37,804 nt of DNA. It comes from an archaeon (lineage in GTDB: Archaea > Thermoproteota > Nitrososphaeria > Nitrososphaerales > Gagatemarchaeaceae). Position 1 is the first letter of the stretch. Every line of letters begins with the position of its first letter. The notes under the pieces are model-generated. The model saw nothing but the letters and a program-made list of their open reading frames with translations. It ran no database searches and was not told the DNA's origin. The position numbers and the translations under genes were made by a program. Below are positions 7,449-15,652 of this stretch, piece by piece. The stretch spans positions 1 through 37,804 of the forward strand of contig CADDZR010000011.1 in the NCBI GenBank assembly GCA_902812495.1, written 5' to 3'.

Positions 7449-8388
7449 ATTTGAAGTAATACAGATAATAAGGGACAGAGTACTTGGCAAGAAGCTAGGA
7501 GCAGAAATTATCGGTGACGATGTTTCCTTTCTTAAGGAGAAAGGGAATATCGTTGCCAAGACTGATATGCTAGTTTCGACTACCGACATGCCTCCTCGGA
7601 TGAGCCTAGCCCAAGCAGCAAAGAAAGCAGTAGCAATGTGTGTGAGTGACTTCGCAGCCAAAGGGGTTAAGCCAGACAGTTACCTTATTTCTCTTGGTAT
7701 ACCAAAGGGCTGCACAAAAAGAGATGTGTTCTCCATAGCTAGGGGATTAAAGGAAGCATCAGAAAGATGGAGTGTAGCGCTTATTGGGGGTGATACAAAC
7801 CTTACAAAGGAGTTTGTAATCGCCTGTACTATGTTTGGATTCTCAGATAGGATTGTCAGAAGAAAGGGTGCAGGTACAGGTGAACTTGTTGTCACAAACG
7901 GATATTTCGGATATACCGCAGCAGGACTGAGAATTTTGCTCGGTAAAGCAACAGGAACCTCTGAATTTGAAAGAAAGGCAATATCGTCTGTTCTCGAGCC
8001 TGAGCCTAGACTCGAAGACGGCTTAATACTATCAAAATATCTAACCTCCTCAATGGACTCCAGTGATGGGCTAGCAATCTCTCTTTATACACTTGCCGAG
8101 TCAAACAACGTAGGGATAAGGCTCACAAAGATTCCGACAAATATGGATGTAAAGCAGTTTGCAACGAGAAATGGTCTTAGGGTAGAGGACCTTGTCTTCT
8201 TCGGGGGTGAAGAGTATCTTGTCGTTGGTACGATGAGGAAAAACGATTTCATGGAGGCAAAGAGAGAGCTGAAAAAAGTAGGAGGTAAGCTCATAGCATT
8301 TGGCTACACCGAAAGAGGCAAAGGTGTCTTTTTGGGGCTGGAGAAAAGCTTAAGCCTTCCTAAAAAAGGATGGGTGTACTCATTTTAA
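7441..8388 (+). CDS. thiL: thiamine-monophosphate kinase
   Basis: About 315 residues of the PurM/AIR-synthase fold. It has GDDVSF near the N-terminus, a TDMLV strand followed by a downstream VSDFAAKGVKP motif (Asp of the ATP/Mg site), IGGDTN, and SMDSSDGLAISL plus FGGEEYLVVG in the C-terminal half, as in ThiL. The enzyme phosphorylates thiamine monophosphate to the diphosphate cofactor. The ATG at 7441 overlaps the end of the mutase gene by 8 nt and is preceded by GAGGTTGG, a plausible ribosome site; TTG 7432 is an alternative. The 3' end overlaps the convergent second mutase by 9 nt. No other thiamine gene is near. Confidence 0.87.
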   Translation: MDEFEVIQIIRDRVLGKKLGAEIIGDDVSFLKEKGNIVAKTDMLVSTTDMPPRMSLAQAAKKAVAMCVSDFAAKGVKPDSYLISLGIPKGCTKRDVFSIARGLKEASERWSVALIGGDTNLTKEFVIACTMFGFSDRIVRRKGAGTGELVVTNGYFGYTAAGLRILLGKATGTSEFERKAISSVLEPEPRLEDGLILSKYLTSSMDSSDGLAISLYTLAESNNVGIRLTKIPTNMDVKQFATRNGLRVEDLVFFGGEEYLVVGTMRKNDFMEAKRELKKVGGKLIAFGYTERGKGVFLGLEKSLSLPKKGWVYSF

Positions 8389-9735
8389 CTTCTCCACCAT
8401 CTTAACGAACCTAGCCAAAGCACTTTGTACTTTTTTTCTTGAATTAGACTCTGCGAATATCCTTATTATTGGCTCGGTGCCTGAAGGTCTGACAAGAACC
8501 CAGGTGCTACTATCAAGCCATATTTTCAATCCATCCACCTTCTCAATTTTACCTTCAACCCTCTTTTCTATCTCCTCAACTATCTTCTGAGCCTTTTCCT
8601 TCATGACTGCCACCTTTGTCTTCTGTTGGTAGAACCGTGGTATTCTTGAATCTATTTCTTCACTAAGTTTTTTCTTTGTCGAGGAGAGAAGATCAAGCAC
8701 TAAAGCTGTTGCCATTGCACCGTCCCTCACTGGTATGTGGGGAGCATAAATGAAACCCCCATTCTCCTCAAACCCAACGATAGCACCAAGCCTTATCATT
8801 GTGTCGGAAACATCGACGCTTCCAACCCTTGTTCTTACCACCTTTGCATGCCTCCTTTTTGCTACTATCTCTATTACTTGAGACGTACTTATAGGTGTGA
8901 CAATCGTCACGTTATTTTCTCTAGAAGATATGTAGTCCGAGAGTAAGGCACCTGATTGATCGCCCCAAATTATCCTCCCTTTTTCGTCACAGAATATAGC
9001 CCTGTCTCCGTCTCCGTCGTACGCTACACCAAAATCAGCCCCGCATGCAACTACAGCCTTTGAGAGAGACCCGAGAACCTCTGGGATGGGTTCTGGTCCC
9101 CTTCCTGGGAAATTTCCGTCAACTGTAGAGTTAAGGGTTATTACCTTACAACCCAACTCCTCAGCCACATAAGGAGCGGCAACACATTGCGCCCCGTTTC
9201 CCAGATCCATGACAACTTTGAATGTCCTTTTCCTGATTTTTTCGAATTGTACCTGGCCTATAATGTCCTCGACATACCTCTTGATTATCGATGTCTCTTC
9301 CCTGCGGGTACCAACATCCTTCCATTTTGCTTTCTTTGCTTTCTTACTGAAGTAAATTTCCTCGATCTTGGCTTCCTCATTTCTAGGTATCTCGACGCCG
9401 TTGCTCCCTACTACTTTCAGTCCGTTGTACTGAGGTGGGTTATGTGAAGCAGTGATCATCACACCACCCTTGAATCCCAAGTCCCTGACTCCGAACTGGA
9501 GCGCCGGCGTTGGAAGAAGTCCTGCATCAGCAACGTCAACGCCAGAACTCATTAGCCCTGAAGAGACTACATTTGCTATTGCTTTGCTTGAAAGTCTCCC
9601 GTCTCTTCCGACTAAAACCTCTCCGTCTCTGAAATATGTTCCTATTGATTCAGATACAGCAAGGACAAACTCGAGGTCTGAAAATTCTTTTGGTATGAAT
9701 CTTATACCATTTGTACCGAATAACTTCTTTTCCAA
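8380..9735 (-). CDS. glmM: phosphoglucosamine/phosphoglucomutase (canonical GlmM/PGM type)
   Basis: About 451 residues with intact phosphohexomutase motifs: KLFGTNGIR at the N-terminus, the TASHNP serine loop, DGDGDR metal loop, GFEENGG sugar loop and RPSGTEPIIRI phosphate loop. FGTNGIR and the overall size fit archaeal GlmM-type enzymes making glucosamine-1-phosphate for UDP-GlcNAc, though phosphoglucomutase or phosphomannomutase activity is possible. Start: TTG 9735 (or GTG 9738) lies about 27 nt below a TTTTAAT element on the - strand, giving (M)EKKLFGTNGIR; a TTG at 9759 would add eight residues. It converges on thiL with a 9-nt overlap. Confidence 0.87.
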   Translation of the reverse strand: MEKKLFGTNGIRFIPKEFSDLEFVLAVSESIGTYFRDGEVLVGRDGRLSSKAIANVVSSGLMSSGVDVADAGLLPTPALQFGVRDLGFKGGVMITASHNPPQYNGLKVVGSNGVEIPRNEEAKIEEIYFSKKAKKAKWKDVGTRREETSIIKRYVEDIIGQVQFEKIRKRTFKVVMDLGNGAQCVAAPYVAEELGCKVITLNSTVDGNFPGRGPEPIPEVLGSLSKAVVACGADFGVAYDGDGDRAIFCDEKGRIIWGDQSGALLSDYISSRENNVTIVTPISTSQVIEIVAKRRHAKVVRTRVGSVDVSDTMIRLGAIVGFEENGGFIYAPHIPVRDGAMATALVLDLLSSTKKKLSEEIDSRIPRFYQQKTKVAVMKEKAQKIVEEIEKRVEGKIEKVDGLKIWLDSSTWVLVRPSGTEPIIRIFAESNSRKKVQSALARFVKMVEKLK

Positions 9736-9836
9736 CACTGAACTCGTATTCGTTTCCAATTAAAACATTTTTCAAGTATTACATGTAGCTGCTTCTGAAA
9801 GTAAAACTAAATTTGCCATGCTCATAACCTAAAGCA

Positions 9837-10547
9837 ATGGCATATGGCAAGAAAACGTGGTACTTTGTGGAGCCAGTTTCAAAATTGTATGATTTCTACA
9901 ACATACTTCACTTACCATACACAGGAATGGTTCTTAGCTTTGTTATAATAGGTGCAACTTTGTCACCCCAGCTACATGTTGTGAGGCTTGTCTCCGCTAT
10001 TTTTGCTTTCTTTTTGGGCCTTGGAATAGGGGCACATGCAGTAGATCAGCTTGAACCAAATGGAAGCTCTTATGTTAAGTACTTGAGCAAGAGGGAATTG
10101 AAACTCATTGCTGTTTCTTCGCTTGCAGATGCATCAGTAATTGGTCTATACTATGCAGTTATTGTCAGCTGGACAATACTTCTTTTTGTGGCTTTTGGTT
10201 TGTTCTTTTCCTTCGCGTATCCTCTTCCGACATATTTTTTTGGAGGTTTATTTCACAACAGGCTGAGCTTTGCCATTGCGTGGGGTTTCTTTCCCTACTT
10301 GACTGGATACTTCGTGAATGACCAAAACCTTGGGTACTACGTCTTGTTTGCAGGACTACCAGTTGCTGGCGCCGCCTGGGCCGAGCTGACGTGGAGCAGG
10401 AGGGCAAGGAAAGCAAGAAGGGATTGCCTCCCGGAAACACATTACAAAAAAGATGAGAAAAAATTAAAATGCTTAGTCGTAGCTGTTTACGCAACAGCCG
10501 CTTGCGCTCTTACTGTTAAACTCTTTCAGGGTTACGCTTTATTCTAA
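9837..10547 (+). CDS. polytopic membrane protein, weakly UbiA-like
   Basis: 236 residues with about seven hydrophobic segments. Between the second and third is LGIGAHAVDQLEPNG, faintly like the aspartate-containing loops of UbiA prenyltransferases, but the full NDxxDxxxD motif is absent. The C-terminus has a basic cytoplasmic loop (TWSRRARKARR) before a last helix. I would not assign prenyltransferase activity. The ATG lies about 28 nt after AACTAAATTT, so a leaderless start is likely. It is followed by tRNA-Arg. Confidence 0.7.
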   Translation: MAYGKKTWYFVEPVSKLYDFYNILHLPYTGMVLSFVIIGATLSPQLHVVRLVSAIFAFFLGLGIGAHAVDQLEPNGSSYVKYLSKRELKLIAVSSLADASVIGLYYAVIVSWTILLFVAFGLFFSFAYPLPTYFFGGLFHNRLSFAIAWGFFPYLTGYFVNDQNLGYYVLFAGLPVAGAAWAELTWSRRARKARRDCLPETHYKKDEKKLKCLVVAVYATAACALTVKLFQGYALF

Positions 10548-10598
10548 ATTGAAAGCTTTCCAAAAGCTTATGTTCAAAACATCTTAAGCCCATAAATT

Positions 10599-10673
10599 GG
10601 GCCCGTAGCGCAGCACGGATAGCGCAGCAGCCTTCTAAGCTGTTGGTCGTGGGTTCAAATCCCACCGGGCCCG
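10599..10673 (+). tRNA. tRNA-Arg (anticodon TCT)
   Basis: Complete cloverleaf: acceptor GGGCCCG/CGGGCCC with discriminator G, D-stem GCGC/GCGC, anticodon stem GCAGC/GCTGT (one G-U pair) with loop CTTCTAA, and T-stem GTGGG/CCCAC with loop TTCAAAT. No intron and no encoded CCA. It decodes AGA. Confidence 0.96.
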
Positions 10674-11491
10674 TGTGTGATTTCAGGATTATCACCCGCC
10701 AGAGCAACTTAATTTTGGATTTTTATGCTAAAGCACGTAGCGGGCAGTATTTCATCTTCACATGCTGCTAACTGCCTTATACAGATTCGATTGAGATTCA
10801 AAAACATGAATCCATCACCTTCAGAGGTAATTCTTGAACCCAGATTCTGCTACTTCTCAACAACTTCTACAAGTTGATACTAACTTTTCTTTCCATCAAG
10901 TGGTCCTGGCGCCATAATAATGTTCTTTTTGGAATTCTTACGTCAAATCTTCCTTCAATTCTTATTCACATAAATAAACATCCATAAAATACACTCCGAA
11001 AAGTATTGTAACGCCACTAGGATATGCACAAGAAGATCAGAGGTGCAGTAGAAGAGACAGTTGTAGAAACTCATTAGAGGAACTTCGAGTATCAGGGAAA
11101 GTACTGAGTTGACGAGAAATCAGAGCCAGTTTTTCCATGTTAAATTATCCGACAGTGGTGTGCCAAACAAGATTCACAAAGCCTATGGTCTTGCTGCTGA
11201 CGGCTCTATGCAGCGGCACTAAAACTACGTCTCGCATTCTAGTTGTACTTAATGGAAGATGTTCGAAATCTGATAAAAGAGTGTATCTGCAGGTAGATGT
11301 ACATCAGGATACTAGAACACAGTGTTTGTTTAGTGATTCTGCTTAGGTTCGAGTTTTGCCTTCAGACTTTTAGCAAATCTTTGATCATAAAGATCTTAGA
11401 AGAGGTGTCTCTTTCAAAAGACTGCGTGTAGAATCAGTATGGATAATTTTTTAATAGTTCCACACGAACTATCCACTGACCTGAGCAAACA
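10674..11491. other. gene-poor stretch after tRNA-Arg with a possible decayed reading frame
   Basis: No intact gene is visible on either strand over about 820 nt. From the ATG at 11024 one + frame reads coding-like but is interrupted: MHKKIRGAVEETVVETH, stop, RNFEYQGKY, stop, VDEKSEPVF. A Tyr/Trp-rich stretch followed by VDEK is vaguely like the first catalytic Asp region of DDE transposases, but this is weak. The position directly downstream of a tRNA gene fits a former integration or insertion site (inference). The last 50 nt hold the promoter of the next gene (TTTTTTAATAG near 11447-11457). Confidence 0.35.
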
Positions 11492-11866
11492 ATGAGAAAC
11501 CTTGGAGCAAAATCAGCTTTTGTTTACGACTCACGATGCGACATTTGTGCCAAATTCAAACGCGTAGTCTCGTTCCTAGATGCAAACAGGAAAATTGAAT
11601 TCGTGCCGATAGAAGAAGCAGAATCAAAAGGGTTGCTTGATTCCATCCCGTTCAATGAAAGATTTAGATCTTCACACTTCATCACAATCAACGGAAAAAT
11701 TCTTAGCGGTGGGGATGGTGTTGTAGAGTTAATCCGTTACTTGCCAGGAGGAAGGGTGCTTGCATATTTAATCCGATTGACGCCATCTGGGATCAGAGCA
11801 GCGAGACTGTTCTATGACATTTTGTCAAAATTCCATAAGGATGTTAGTTGCTCCGGGAAGTGCTAA
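11492..11866 (+). CDS. DCC-family (DUF393) thiol-disulfide oxidoreductase-like protein
   Basis: 124 residues. YDSRCDICAKF near the N-terminus corresponds to the D-x-x-C-x-x-C signature of the DCC/YuxK family, a thioredoxin-fold group of unknown substrate. The motif lies at the expected first strand-helix turn. The C-terminus adds another cysteine pair (VSCSGKC). It stands alone in the + direction with its own T/A-rich promoter, convergent with the CDF transporter gene. It fits the redox-rich neighbourhood. Confidence 0.8.
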   Translation: MRNLGAKSAFVYDSRCDICAKFKRVVSFLDANRKIEFVPIEEAESKGLLDSIPFNERFRSSHFITINGKILSGGDGVVELIRYLPGGRVLAYLIRLTPSGIRAARLFYDILSKFHKDVSCSGKC

Positions 11867-11971
11867 ACTAGATAACGATTTCGCACATCACCTATATCTT
11901 TGACTTTTCTACAGTGGCCAGCCAAATGAGTACAGTTACAGATGTGCTTGAAGCTTAGCTGATGTTTCTTT

Positions 11972-12835
11972 TCATTGGTGTCCGTGTGTCTGTGTACATC
12001 CAGCATCCTCAATTTGCACCGTCAAGTGCTGGATTCCATAGGCTCTGATGACATCCTCTAGCCTACTACGGACAGAATTTGTATCCCTCAGGCCTGGGTC
12101 AACGCGCACATGCATGCTTGCTACTGTTATATGGGAGCATATTCTCCAGACATGTAGGTCATGCACGTCGTTGATTCCTACTATGCGTGCCAAGTCTTTT
12201 CTGAACATTTCCAAATTTTCTATTGGCGATTTCTCAAGAATTATCGAGCCGCTTTGTCTTATTATTGAAAATGCGTTTAGTGTGATTACCCCGGCGATAA
12301 TTATAGCAACAATTGGGTCTATTATCTTTATTCCTGTAAAATGTACAAGTGTGGCACCCAAAACAACAGATAGCGAAGAAAGGCCGTCTGCGAACATGTG
12401 GTACCTAGTGCTTGCTAGATTTAGGTCAACCTGCTGGCCCAGTGTAGGATTTATAAGCGATGAAGAAAATACATTCAAACCAGCTGCAAGTAACCCAAGC
12501 ACTATAGTACCATTTACGTTAAACTGTTGCGCAGAGAAGAATTTTGAATAAGCCTCATAGACCACATACAACGCAATACCGAAGAGAGATACGCCGCCCA
12601 CCAAACTTGCAAGGACTTCGAATCTGTGATAACCATACGTGAGTTCTCCCTGCGGAGGTCTCGAAGAAGCCCATAACGCACCAATACTTAACGAAATGGC
12701 AAATACGTCTGTTACAACATGGAAAGCGTCCGCCCTAAGTGCGACACTTCCTAGTATGCTTCCTCCGACAAATTCAAGCAACGCCACAGAAACAGAAACT
12801 ACTAGGGCAATTGTCAGGCTTTGAGTATATTTCAA
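11972..12835 (-). CDS. cation diffusion facilitator (CDF) metal efflux transporter
   Basis: 287 residues with six membrane segments and a cytosolic C-terminal domain (from about residue 205), the standard CDF layout. Metal-site residues are visible as RADAFHVVTD (His39, Asp43) in helix 2 and YHMFADG (His, Asp) in helix 5. The tail ends in a His-rich QTHGHQ. It should export zinc, cobalt or iron in exchange for protons. H-x3-D in both halves is usual for Zn-type members, but metal choice cannot be read reliably. The start is TTG 12835, about 28 nt downstream of TAAAATTAATA on the - strand. Confidence 0.9.
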   Translation of the reverse strand: MKYTQSLTIALVVSVSVALLEFVGGSILGSVALRADAFHVVTDVFAISLSIGALWASSRPPQGELTYGYHRFEVLASLVGGVSLFGIALYVVYEAYSKFFSAQQFNVNGTIVLGLLAAGLNVFSSSLINPTLGQQVDLNLASTRYHMFADGLSSLSVVLGATLVHFTGIKIIDPIVAIIIAGVITLNAFSIIRQSGSIILEKSPIENLEMFRKDLARIVGINDVHDLHVWRICSHITVASMHVRVDPGLRDTNSVRSRLEDVIRAYGIQHLTVQIEDAGCTQTHGHQ

Positions 12836-12883
12836 CCTACCAAAAACAGGTACGCTTGGATATTAATTTTACATTTAGCCCAG

Positions 12884-13591
12884 CTATGAACTTTCCGCAA
12901 GACGTACCAGCCTTATGTAGGGCATCATTGCCTTAATGACCTTGACCTCTGCCTTCCTTAGATGTTCTTCGAAAGTTGAGCGCGGTATACCTAACCTTTT
13001 TGCTAATGCTTCGATAGTAGTTCTACTGGGTATTTCGTAATACCCAGATTCGATGGCTTTCATCAGAGAGTCAAGCTGTTTCAATGTGAGGGACCCTAAT
13101 ATCTCTTTGATTGGTACAGTCATCGCAAAGACACCCCTTGCAAAAATCTTTCTTCTGTTCAGTATTTCTACCTTAGAAACCTCTGAAAGTGCCTTGATTG
13201 CTAACTTTAGGTCTGACCACGTGTACGTCACGAGCTTCACAAGCTCCAGTCCATCTTTATAGGTCACAGGCATTATTGGTATTGCCTTTTTCTTTTCTAA
13301 GATGGCAATTGTTGAGTTTTCCTTGGTGCACCTGCATCTTACTACGGCTTCAATCGCTCTTGGCCTGTATAGCCTTGTGTAAAATGTTTCAGCGCCCATG
13401 TCATACAAGGCTGAATTTACAACCCTTTGCAAGTTTTCTGGAATATAACCCCCGGCTGATATCTCAAGTATATCAAACTCAAGATTGCACCACCTCTGTA
13501 TCTCGCTTTTCGGGATTATTCTTGAAAGGTTGCAGAAAGGCATATCATGCTCGAGTCTCAATTCTGTTTCATAGAGGGCCCCTTGATACAA
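12884..13591 (-). CDS. bacterio-opsin activator-type transcription regulator (HTH_10)
   Basis: 235 residues. The C-terminal part (about 175-230) has LTLKQLDSLMKAIESGYYEIP, then ALAKRLGIPRSTFEEHLRKAE, which is the HTH_10 DNA-binding domain of Bat-like regulators. The N-terminal half resembles the sensing domain that often precedes it (LRLEHDMPFCNLSR near the start), with several Cys residues. Conservation upstream of the first ATG (13543) supports the TTG start at 13591, which is 27 nt from the shared TATA. Divergent transcription with the disulfide oxidoreductase suggests control of that redox operon (inference). Confidence 0.83.
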   Translation of the reverse strand: MYQGALYETELRLEHDMPFCNLSRIIPKSEIQRWCNLEFDILEISAGGYIPENLQRVVNSALYDMGAETFYTRLYRPRAIEAVVRCRCTKENSTIAILEKKKAIPIMPVTYKDGLELVKLVTYTWSDLKLAIKALSEVSKVEILNRRKIFARGVFAMTVPIKEILGSLTLKQLDSLMKAIESGYYEIPSRTTIEALAKRLGIPRSTFEEHLRKAEVKVIKAMMPYIRLVRLAESS

Positions 13592-13613
13592 TGCCGGTGC
13601 CTGCCGGTAGAAG

Positions 13614-13624
13614 AGTTTTATAGA
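13614..13624. promoter_or_regulatory. single TATA element shared by the HTH_10 gene (-) and the disulfide oxidoreductase gene (+)
   Basis: The sequence AGTTTTATAGA reads TTTTATAG on + and CTATAAAA on -. Its centre (about 13618.5) is 27.5 nt from the TTG at 13591 and 27.5 nt from the GTG at 13646. No second A/T-rich element is present in the 54-nt gap, which is otherwise G/C-rich on the left side. Confidence 0.6.
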
Positions 13625-13645
13625 TGTTTTGCAGAATCAAATTTG

Positions 13646-14308
13646 GTGACAAGTATGGGTATTCTGGCAGAATCAGATAAGACCGAGATAGCTTCAATAT
13701 TTTCAAGAGAACTTGGGCCTAACAGAGTAAGAATAGTTAACTTTGTGAGCGATGAGGGATGCGAGTACTGTAGGCAGACAAACGAATTGCTAAAGGAACT
13801 TGCAGAACTCTCCGAAAAGCGAATTATGCTAGATACTTATAATTTGAATAAGGAGAAGGAAAAGGCACTCCATTACAGGGTGGACAGGGTTCCGGGAATT
13901 ATAATATCTTCAGATGGAGTCGACATCTCAAACGTTAGATATTTTGGAATCCCGGCAGGGTATGAGTTTAGAAGCTTGCTTGACGACATAATCGATGTTT
14001 CGAACGGTAAAACGAGGCTATCTCCTTCTGTCAGAGACAAGGTGAAAAAGATAACAGTACCTGTAACAATCAAGGTCTTTGTAACCCCCACATGTCCGTA
14101 CTGTCCAAGTGCTGTGAGAACAGCGCACCAATTTGCGATGGAGAACAACAAGATAACAGCTGACATGATAGAGTCCCTGGAATTCCCTGATCTGGCTAAA
14201 AAATACTCCGTAATGGCCGTGCCCAAGGTAGTAATAAATGAAAAGGTGGAGTTCGAGGGAGCCGTGCCCGAAAACATATTCCTGTGGAAGATAATGGAGG
14301 CAGTGTAA
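13646..14308 (+). CDS. protein disulfide oxidoreductase (two thioredoxin folds)
   Basis: 220 residues with two tandem thioredoxin-like units. The first has GCEYCRQT (Cys39, Cys42) and a cis-Pro at RVPGII. The second has TCPYCPSA (Cys150, Cys153) and a cis-Pro at AVPKVV. This is the archaeal PDO/glutaredoxin-like architecture, which forms or isomerises disulfides in cytosolic proteins, often with a thioredoxin reductase as electron partner (established for the family). The GTG at 13646 is at the leaderless distance from the TATA; ATG 13655 is the alternative. The OsmC gene follows after 1 nt, so they form an operon. Confidence 0.9.
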   Translation: MTSMGILAESDKTEIASIFSRELGPNRVRIVNFVSDEGCEYCRQTNELLKELAELSEKRIMLDTYNLNKEKEKALHYRVDRVPGIIISSDGVDISNVRYFGIPAGYEFRSLLDDIIDVSNGKTRLSPSVRDKVKKITVPVTIKVFVTPTCPYCPSAVRTAHQFAMENNKITADMIESLEFPDLAKKYSVMAVPKVVINEKVEFEGAVPENIFLWKIMEAV

Positions 14309-14309
14309 T

Positions 14310-14756
14310 TTGGAAGAGCCAAAGAAAGTCGTAGCAGAGCTTGTTGAGAACTACAGGTTCAAAATAACCTTTCCCGATTCTGCAGGAACTATTCTTTACA
14401 TGGACGAGCCACCCCCTCTTGGGCAGGCAAATGGACCCAACGCCGCAAAGGTTCTGGCAGCTGCTGTCGCAAATTGTCTTAGTGCAAGCCTTGTGTTCTG
14501 TCTTAGAAAGTCAAGAATTGATGTAAAGGGAATAAAGACCGAAGCCGAGCCCATCATCGAGAGAAATGAACAGGGCTACTGGCGCGTGAAGACAATCAAC
14601 GTATTCCTTTATCCACAAATAGGGGAAGATGTAGAGAAAGAAAAGGTAAGAAGATGTATTAATATCTTTGAGAACTACTGTGTTGTCACCGGAGCAGTGA
14701 GAAGTGGAATAAAAGTTAATGTAAATGTGAGGGGTGATCTAGCAGAGAAGCTCTGA
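14310..14756 (+). CDS. OsmC/Ohr-family peroxide-detoxification protein
   Basis: 148 residues with the OsmC fold signature: PNAAKVLAAAVANCLSAS and, later, ENYCVVTGAV. The two redox cysteines are Cys56 and Cys124; an additional Cys64 sits one turn and a half after the first. Family members reduce organic or inorganic hydroperoxides using dithiols. It starts with TTG one nucleotide after the PDO stop codon, so it is co-transcribed and likely coupled. The 3' end overlaps the convergent methyltransferase gene by 41 nt. Confidence 0.85.
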   Translation: MEEPKKVVAELVENYRFKITFPDSAGTILYMDEPPPLGQANGPNAAKVLAAAVANCLSASLVFCLRKSRIDVKGIKTEAEPIIERNEQGYWRVKTINVFLYPQIGEDVEKEKVRRCINIFENYCVVTGAVRSGIKVNVNVRGDLAEKL

Positions 14757-15369
14757 CGACAACAAAAGAACCTTTGCCATAACCTTCTGCCACGGGTTCA
14801 GGGCCTGTTATTTCTTCAAGCCGTTTGAAGATTGTTTGCCTGAAGGAAAAATAACCGAAGCCCGTATCTGTGAGTAGCTTTACTAATTCAAGAGTTCCGT
14901 AAAAGTTCGCATCTTTATAAAATGGGTTCTCTTGCTTTCTTTGCATGTATGTTTGTCCAAGGTCACTATCTTTGTCAACGTAACCAATGACAAAAGATCC
15001 ACCATCCTTCAATATCCTCCTAACTTCTGTGAATGACTTCTCAATATCGTCAAGAAAGCATATCGTAGTTACCATTAGCGCAAGGTCAAGTGATGAGGTA
15101 GCGAAAGGCATATTTTCTGCAACACCCTTTATCACATCTATTCCTCTAGATAGCGCGATAGTTGCAGGCTTGTCTGCCGGCTCAATCCCGACAGTAATGC
15201 CGAGAGGCGCCGCGTATCTTCCCGTTCCAACGCCTATCTCTACACCCCGCGAAAAGATTGGAAAAATCTCGTTTATGGCTTTTAGCTCAGATTCGTATGC
15301 ATATCTATGCTTGTCGAACCATTCCTCGTATCGTTCATAGTACTTTTCGAAGGGGCCCGTTTTTACCAA
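14716..15369 (-). CDS. SAM-dependent methyltransferase (type 11-like)
   Basis: 217 residues of class I methyltransferase fold. Motif I is VEIGVGTGRYA, motif II ends in GIEPAD, and LDLALMVTTICFLDD with RILKDGGSFVIGYVDKD are motifs post-II and III. The substrate cannot be predicted; a small molecule is typical for this group. The start is a TTG at 15369, about 28-30 nt downstream of CATATTTTTTCATA on the - strand. The last 41 nt overlap the OsmC gene. Confidence 0.84.
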   Translation of the reverse strand: MVKTGPFEKYYERYEEWFDKHRYAYESELKAINEIFPIFSRGVEIGVGTGRYAAPLGITVGIEPADKPATIALSRGIDVIKGVAENMPFATSSLDLALMVTTICFLDDIEKSFTEVRRILKDGGSFVIGYVDKDSDLGQTYMQRKQENPFYKDANFYGTLELVKLLTDTGFGYFSFRQTIFKRLEEITGPEPVAEGYGKGSFVVVRASLLDHPSHLH

Positions 15370-15464
15370 CGCAGTTCACAGCCGATTTGGAGCTATGAAA
15401 AAATATGCTTTCTAATACAAAGGTTTTTATAATTATTCTTTGCGGTAAAAGAAGGTGGATTTGT

Positions 15465-15644
15465 ATGGCTGGATATAAATTCAAATGCAAAGATATAGGA
15501 ATGAAATGTGATTTTGAGGTTAAGGGTGCATCTTCAAGAGACGAGGTAATGCAGTTAGCTGGTGTCCACGCTAAAGTAGCCCACGGCATGGAATCAGTTC
15601 CACCAGAAGTACAGTCGAAGATAAATTCAGCAATTAAAGGTTAA
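15465..15644 (+). CDS. DUF1059 small protein
   Basis: 59 residues: FKCKDIGMKCDFEVKG at the N-terminus, then DEVMQLAGVHAKVAHGM. This is the DUF1059 pattern with two cysteines and two histidines that could bind a metal. Function unknown. The ATG is preceded by GAAGGTGGAT, an unusually clear Shine-Dalgarno for this window, and by a TTTTTATAATTA box about 40 nt upstream, so it has a short leader. Confidence 0.82.
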   Translation: MAGYKFKCKDIGMKCDFEVKGASSRDEVMQLAGVHAKVAHGMESVPPEVQSKINSAIKG

Positions 15645-15652
15645 AGCCATTT

